Assembly (NCBI GenBank): GCA_964019135.1
Contig: OZ025252.1
Span: 9,440,823 to 9,504,822, forward strand
Origin: Arenicola marina
Lineage: Eukaryota > Annelida > Polychaeta > Arenicolidae
Length of the DNA stretch: 64,000 nt
Direction of reading: 5' to 3'
In this document: in pieces, positions 58,639-64,000 of the stretch
Position numbering within the stretch: the stretch's first letter is position 1
How the letters are laid out: the number at the start of each line of letters is the position of its first letter
Position numbers and translations under genes: made by a program
The notes under the pieces: generated by a model
What the model saw: only the letters and a program-made list of their open reading frames with translations
The model's database searches: none
Told to the model about the DNA's origin: nothing

Positions 58639-60159
58639 AATTCCATATTCTCTCCTGTGTGCAGGTATTATAACAAAATGAATGTTGACATTTACTTTTT
58701 GTTGAAAAAGTAACGTTGACGAGGTCTTATTAAATAATTATTCAACCAAGGCCGCCATATTACATGTATTATAACAAAATGAATGTTCACATGACGCAGT
58801 GGGTCAGAAAATGCAGGGATCAGGCGCTTAACATGGCCCACCCTACGCGCAAATGTCGTATTTTCTGACTAGATGGGGAGCTCTCTTTACATACACTATT
58901 TACTGTATCAACACTTGGTTTTACCCTCCCTCTACTTAAGTTAGTGTATTTCATTAACTACAGTGGATTATGTGACAAATTTTAAGTAATTCGCTTGTTG
59001 AAATGTCATTGAAGACGAAATTGCCACTGCATGGCCGGGAAGAGGCTTACTTTAATGTATGTACAGGGCCTGGTCAGAATTGACAAGGCTGGTCAGAATC
59101 GACAACCACAGACATGCTCTTTCTTTTAGCTTATTTTGAGGCAGACATTTGTGGTCAATGGAGCTTCATCATGTACAATATTACTTTGGATAATATAGGA
59201 AGACTAGAATGGCACAGAAAGGAAAGTATGATTGAATTATCTGGGTCTCTGGGTCTTGCAGCCTGTCTGTAAATTTCTGATTGCTCACTTCAAAATTTTA
59301 ACGAAAATATCGGCCAAAAGCAGTGTGAACAGCATTAATGAATTTGAGTATAGGACATACGAGATGCACAACAAAACGAGACTTGCATGCCCCATGATAC
59401 GCGTGGGGGCAAGTTGGCATTGACATGTTCTCGTGGGAAGGGAGAGATTACCAATCTGTTAGTATTATCTGTCACTATAGTAAATCAGCTTATATTTTCA
59501 GCCGTGACTATACAGTTTGAAATTCATAATTTAGCTGGAAGACATTTCATACTGTACAGTCACTTTGTTGCAGTACATTAAAGTGGTAGATTCAGGATTT
59601 GCCAAAGGGGATGCACACATCATCTTAGCATATAAATGCTGCCACAAATGGATGAAATTAGCCCTTCTGCGCTATCAAATGGGGGGGTATGTGCCCCATC
59701 TCCTCACCCTGGATCTGCCACTGTATCATACACAATATAGTGTAACAAAGCGGTCTCACTTTATAGCGAAAAGACGTGTCTTTTCGCGAAAAGACACTAA
59801 TCTCGCGAAAAGACAGCCCAAATCCAATTAACCCCGATTTGAAGCTGTTGAACCGGCTGATTCGGGTTGTAATATCTTTACTGCGGGCAGGAATGCAAAT
59901 ATGTATTGTTTAATCGGGCTCATATGCATATTTAACAAATATTTCAACACGGACGCCGTTCAGCGATCGGTACGGCTTTTCGCCATGTTGGATAGACACT
60001 TGCCCGTTGACTCACTAGATGGCGTAACGCGACAAATGATGTTACATCCATGTTTGCGTTATGAGGTCTTTTCGCGAAAAGACGGTTACATCGGTGTAAA
60101 AGGGACATGTATCGCTGCTAAAAGACACTTAAAGCATTAGTCATAGTAGATTTGTACAG

Positions 60160-60165
60160 TTTATT
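60160..60165 (-). terminator. Poly(A) signal of the transposon's inner gene
   Basis: AATAAA 23 bases after the stop of the remnant exon at 60188-60325. Confidence 0.5.
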
Positions 60166-60187
60166 TACACACATGACATTACACACA

Positions 60188-60325
60188 TTACGCCTTCTTC
60201 TTACTTGTCGTCGTTTTAGCGGAGCGCTTCCGTTTGTGCTGGCATGGCTTCTTGCCGCCAGTGGGTGCCGTGACCACGAGTTGGCCGTCTGTTGAGCGGA
60301 CACAGCCTTTGAGCAGTCCCGACTT
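60188..60325 (-). pseudogene. Last exon of a transposon gene, probably a transposase remnant
   Basis: Forty-five codons plus stop: KSGLLKGCVRSTDGQLVV then a basic tail HKRKRSAKTTTSKKKA that looks like a nuclear localisation signal. Preceded by an acceptor-like CTACCCCATTG complement (…GGGTAG) and followed at once by AATAAA. It lies in the centre of the inverted-repeat element, as a transposase would. No upstream exon was found, so the copy cannot be autonomous. Confidence 0.4.
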
Positions 60326-60827
60326 CTACCCCATTGTTATTTACCTTTTGCTCCAAACCTCTCGACACAGTCATGTAACAAGCCAAGTGATGAGAAGCCT
60401 TTGCTGAACTAAACTGCCCTTAGATGTAAACTCGATGTAACAAACTAATTAGTGTTAACTCATTAGCCCTGCACGAAACCGGCGCCCCGAAACCGGGTGT
60501 CTTCCGACTTCTACCTCAACTAATTGGTGTCACATAACTGCGGCATGCGTGTCTCCTACCACAATAATACTAACATTTATTTTCGTGGAAAATGGCAACC
60601 CAATCTTGATGAATTAAAAAAAAAACGTTTCAGGCGATACATGTCCCATTTACGATTAGATTGTCGCATTATCGTCTTTTCGCGAAAAGACTTCATAACG
60701 CAAACATGTACTTATACGATACTGCACGCCATCTAGTGAGGCAACGGGCAAGTGTCTATCCAACATGGCGGCAGCCCCGTACCGATCGCTGAACGGCGTC
60801 CGTGTTGAAATTGTTGTTAAATATGCA

Positions 60828-61468
60828 TGTAACCGGTCATAGTTTTTGTGTTAATTATGCACGCAAAGGCACCCTATAGTTCACCGCAATTGTAGCGTCA
60901 ACAATTTAATGTGTCCTGATTGGTCAAGGTTTTGTTTACTGTCGCCATAGCGACGTCTGACGTCAAACCGCGCGTCTTTGTAAAAGTCATTGCGAAGTGT
61001 GGCACCGACTAGGCAACACGTACGAGACGATTCGTAATCAACTTGTTATATTCTGTCCGTCGACCAAAGACCTACAGGTATTCATATGAATTATTAAATC
61101 GAGTGATGTAAGAATGTATTGATGCATGTGTGTTGTATGTTTAAAGTGGTGTATAATTGAGTAATATTAGACAAGACTTCAGTGAATCAAATGACTGGAA
61201 TTAATTCTAATGTGTGCATAATCAGCGTGATTTAATGTTACTGTCACGATGTGCGCGTGGAATGTAATGTGCTATATTTTATTATTATTAATCACTGTAC
61301 CGGATCAATATTCACCTATCGCTTTGTTCTCTACAGGTGGAGCTGTTTTCTTTTTTTGTTATTTATATTTCAATAAATAACCCGATCAGCCAGATTGGAG
61401 TTGGTGTGCTGTATGTCCAAACCCACCCAGGGAACCTCGTGAAAATGGGGTTTCTATAAGCGGCAACA
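60828..61468. mobile_element. Solo LTR, 641 bp (fossil LTR retrotransposon)
   Basis: Begins TG and ends CA, is flanked by the 5-bp duplication ATGCA on both sides, and interrupts the right arm of the inverted-repeat transposon exactly between matching arm sequences. It contains CCAAT-type and TGACGTCA-like promoter motifs and an AATAAA, the parts expected of an LTR. No internal coding region remains. It is younger than the transposon it sits in. A Ty3/Gypsy-type origin is likely from the 5-bp duplication, but not proven. Confidence 0.7.
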
Positions 61469-61680
61469 ATGCATATGAACCCAATTAAACAATACATTTT
61501 TTCATTCCTGCCCGCAGTAAAGACAATACAAACCGAATCAGCCGGTTCAACAGCTTCAAATCGGGGTTAATTGGCATTTGGACTGTCTTTTCGCGAGATT
61601 AGTGTCTTTTCGCGAAAAGACACGTCTTTTCGCTATAAAGTGAGACCCGTAACAAAGCCATATTGTCACCAGTAGTCACC

Positions 61681-61686
61681 TTTATT
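61681..61686 (-). terminator. MAD2L2 poly(A) signal candidate
   Basis: AATAAA on the - strand about 240 bases after the MAD2L2 stop, just before the inverted-repeat transposon. Confidence 0.5.
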
Positions 61687-61924
61687 GGGTCTAAAATCAA
61701 GGTAAGAGTAACTTGCTGCAATTACCTCAAATGTGATTCTTGAGCCATACATACAAGCCCTAATTATGATGCTAAGTATTCTGCAGTCACTTAGTATCCC
61801 AATATCCATCAAGAACACAAATGAATAGAAAATACCTCAGATAAGTAATTTTCCACATGAATGCTACAGATTTATAGCAAACAACATGAATAATACAATC
61901 TTTACACAGTTAGACAAAGCAGCC

Positions 61925-62578
61925 TCAGCTCTTCTCAGCACTTTCTTCTACATAAAGCTGCATCTTGATAAGCTCTGTGTCACAAGCCTTCATGGGCGTG
62001 AGTTTAGGTGATGTCATTTCTAATTCACTTTTCTCTGCAGGTATCCAAGTGAAGTCGTCTATTAGTTTTCTTTCCATCATTTCCTGAATAGCAGACTGTT
62101 TTGCATGTATTTGAACAGTCCAGCTGCAATCTTTTGGCAAATCTATTAGCGAGGCATCACTCAGACTGAGCTTCAGCAGAAAGCCCCGTAGTGCTTGCTC
62201 GACATGTAGCAAGAGATCCTGTCTTAACTGGGCTTCCTGTTCAGCATATTCATGGTGCATAGATACAGCAAGTGGCGTGGCTAACTCAAAGACAAAGCGC
62301 TCGAGAGATTGCCCAGCTGACCCTACAATGACCACATCAACCCGCTGCACCTGCCCACGGTCTAGCAGAGGCCTCACGCTCTGCACCAACTCGCTGATGT
62401 ACTTTGTCACCTCAGGCTGACAGCAAACCTGCAGAGGGACACGGTATTTTTTCTTCAGTCGAAATATCCCCTGTGGATATAATTCTCGAATATATAAAAT
62501 GTTGTGAATTGCCACTTCAAGGAATTCACAAAAGATGTCCCCACTAATTTTCACCACGTTGTTGTCATGTGTAGCCAT
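61925..62578 (-). CDS. MAD2L2: MAD2L2 / REV7, HORMA-domain protein, intronless
   Basis: HORMA adaptor of DNA polymerase zeta (with REV3 and REV1) and of shieldin, also tied to APC/C control. 217 codons in one exon; human is 211 residues. Recognisable blocks: CEFLEVAIHNILYIRELYP, GIFRLKKKYRVPLQVC, LERFVFELATP, HVEQALRGFLLKLSLSDASL, then the C-terminal safety-belt part DFTWIPAEKSELE..SPKLTPMK and IKMQLYVEE. An extra stretch of about ten residues lies between the ATPLAV and LLLHVEQ segments. The start has A at -3 and G at +4. Vertebrate MAD2L2 has several coding introns, so this copy either lost them or is a retrocopy. The frame is intact, and no poly(A) tract is seen next to the 3' end. Confidence 0.95.
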   Translation of the reverse strand: MATHDNNVVKISGDIFCEFLEVAIHNILYIRELYPQGIFRLKKKYRVPLQVCCQPEVTKYISELVQSVRPLLDRGQVQRVDVVIVGSAGQSLERFVFELATPLAVSMHHEYAEQEAQLRQDLLLHVEQALRGFLLKLSLSDASLIDLPKDCSWTVQIHAKQSAIQEMMERKLIDDFTWIPAEKSELEMTSPKLTPMKACDTELIKMQLYVEESAEKS

Positions 62579-62975
62579 GATTAGTAATCAGTCATCTTTG
62601 TAAACCAGTATACTTCTTAAAAAACAATGCCGATGGGATCAGGCTGTCGCCAAACACACGCCATTTGTAAACACCTTAGGCAGTGAGGGTAGTTAGCCAA
62701 GCTCCCCGCAAGGTGGCGCTACGCAGGCTCTATAATGGAGCCCTAGCGGAGTGAGTCGAAGGCAGAGAGTGGGTAGTTAGCGTTTCAACCGCCGCGACAC
62801 CTGCTGGGAGAGTATGCTGTAAGACAAGTATTTCTTGAAACACCCACCGAACACTGCCTCTTCCGGTTTACATGTCAAACTGCAAAATATAAATCTGTAA
62901 TCCGTTTATTTATCTATTTAACTTGGCAATTCACTTTTTACTACATACTTATGTTGATCAAATGATTGCGAGACA
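62579..62975. promoter_or_regulatory. Shared 0.4-kb intergenic region, MAD2L2 and PPP1R21
   Basis: The two coding starts are divergent and 397 bases apart, so both 5' UTRs and promoters must overlap or adjoin here unless an upstream exon exists. No TATA box is obvious at a useful position for either gene. Confidence 0.5.
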
Positions 62976-63026
62976 ATGAGCGACCTCCAGGCCAAGTACC
63001 AAAAGCTGGCAACAGAATATTCGAAG
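62976..63026 (+). CDS. PPP1R21: PPP1R21 first coding exon; gene continues beyond window
   Basis: Seventeen codons, MSDLQAKYQKLATEYSK, ending TCGAAG|GTATGA in phase 0. Human PPP1R21 (also KLRAQ1, CCDC128), an endosomal coiled-coil protein, begins with LQGKYQKLAQEYSK followed by the KLRAQ motif. The junction after ..EYSK fits, with LRAQ expected in the next exon. No second exon was found in the 974 bases left, so the rest lies downstream. Confidence 0.75.
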
Positions 63027-63655
63027 GTATGACATTTGGTGTTTGAACGAACGTAACTGGGCGTTAGACCCAGGCCAGGCCATATGAGACAGACTCTTGA
63101 CAGTTGTTGCTCCGCATATCCTCAGGCAGAAAATGTGGGGGGAAGATTTTTTTGTGTGGGCAAATGTTTTGTTTTGTGTTTTGAATGGCACAATCCATCA
63201 AACCATTGTCATTTTACTATTGTCACTAAGATACCTAAACTTTGTATTTACCACAAAACCCACATGCATATGAACTAACAAATTATCGCATTACTATCAA
63301 GGCGGTTGAAATGAGACTGTCTTGTTGTTTATCGCGCCATTTTGTATTTGGTCATTCTTCACCAGGGGCTTTAGCCAGGTGGCGTTTCGCTTATTGCATG
63401 TCAATAGCTAGGTGTATGCCACCAAGCGAATGGTATTATATTGACGGCATGCATAGATTTTCCACTGGGTGGGCTTGAGAAACGTTATTGTCGTAATAAT
63501 GAAGACTTGAAATAAAATAGTAACGTAAGTTGATTGATACATACTTCCAGAAATTATTCCTATACTCCAAACAGTTTGTCGCCATCAATACCGCTTCTCG
63601 CCTCGCATGTTTATGCATTGCGATACAGGATTTGATCGTTAGGACATGTGGCATT
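63027..63655 (+). other. PPP1R21 intron 1, non-repetitive part
   Basis: No gene, array or mobile element recognised; short ORFs on both strands lack support. Confidence 0.55.
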
Positions 63656-64000
63656 GTTTCGTGAAACCAACAATGTCACATGTCTTCATCTGTCTCATCT
63701 GCATTTTCTTCACACTGGCAGCCTCTAATAGGTTCGAGTGGGTAGATTTCGACATTTTGCTGAACCAGGTAGCAGTCGTTAATAGGTATGTCGTACGCCT
63801 TTGACCGGAATTGAGATTTGATGAATTTGCGGATTTCACACTGATCTCCTGATATTTCAACCACGATATATCTATCTCGGCCTTTCGTCTTATCACGATC
63901 CACCTTTAGATAGACCGAATCACCCACTTGCACCTTGATCATCGTTGATTCACTGCGGCTTCCAGCTTTGGACTTGCTGCTGTGAAGATGGTTAGCAGTG
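63656..64000 (-). mobile_element. LTR-retrotransposon pol 3' remnant (fossil), runs off window
   Basis: The - strand carries the C-terminal end of an integrase-like polyprotein, with VQVGDSVYLKVDRDKTKG and RDRYIVVEISGDQCEIRKF, and continues past base 64000. The pattern is typical of integrase C-terminal ends in invertebrate LTR retrotransposons, probably Ty3/Gypsy-like. Too little is in the window to judge whether the element is whole. Confidence 0.45.

Larger units (their letters stand above)
59751..61649. mobile_element. Long-inverted-repeat DNA transposon, 1.9 kb
   Basis: Arms start CGGTCTCACTTTATAGCG and are flanked by the 8-bp duplication TAACAAAG (59743-59750 and 61650-61657). The left arm runs about 340 bp (59751-60088). 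The right arm is its inverse, split into 60665-60827 and 61474-61649 by a later LTR insertion. Both arms carry repeated palindromes GTCTTTTCGCGAAAAGAC. The 8-bp duplication fits hAT, P or Merlin families; the TIR is not one I recognise. The centre keeps one coding remnant. Confidence 0.85.

Noticed and set aside
63676-63942. Independent host gene of 88 codons
   Set aside because: Pattern matches the C-terminal end of LTR-retrotransposon integrases and the frame continues beyond the window; treated as a fossil.

Overview
The window is animal nuclear DNA with spliced genes, GC-rich exons and introns that are mostly minisatellite arrays and transposon debris. The gene set (amnionless, SART1, MAD2L2, PPP1R21) and many arrays built on splice junctions suggest an invertebrate deuterostome. 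Amphioxus (Branchiostoma) is my best guess: I recall intronic minisatellites spanning 5' splice sites being reported there, but this is from memory and unchecked.

Layout. 1-16.6 kb: the 3' part of an amnionless (AMN) gene on the + strand, nine coding exons, entered through a 4.5-kb array of a 29-bp unit. 16.9-17.4 kb: a repeat carrying a THAP-domain first exon; a second copy lies at 30.4-31.0 kb. 17.8-52.1 kb: a complete SART1/Snu66 gene on the - strand, 19 coding exons whose phases join exactly into 822 codons plus stop. AMN and SART1 converge tail to tail. 52.2-61.7 kb: intergenic DNA with foldback elements, LINE and SINE fragments and a 1.9-kb long-inverted-repeat transposon into which an LTR element later inserted. 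61.9-62.6 kb: an intronless MAD2L2/REV7 gene on the - strand. 63.0 kb to the end: the first coding exon of PPP1R21 on the + strand, head to head with MAD2L2; its first intron holds an LTR-element remnant that runs off the window.

The four host genes have unrelated roles: cubilin-partner endocytosis (AMN), tri-snRNP splicing (SART1), translesion synthesis, shieldin and mitotic HORMA signalling (MAD2L2), and endosomal sorting (PPP1R21). The feature tying the window together is structural. Exon ends with their 5' splice sites have been tandemly copied again and again. The clearest case is after SART1 exon 14: about 28 copies of a 60-bp unit, each with a GTAAGT donor, open in the exon's frame and always in phase 0. 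A spliceosomal gene thus carries an array in which each donor used would add a whole number of 20-residue repeats. Most long ORFs in the window (10.7-12.2 kb, 24.8-26.7 kb, 36.8-38.0 kb, 39.7-40.5 kb) are translations of such arrays, not independent genes.
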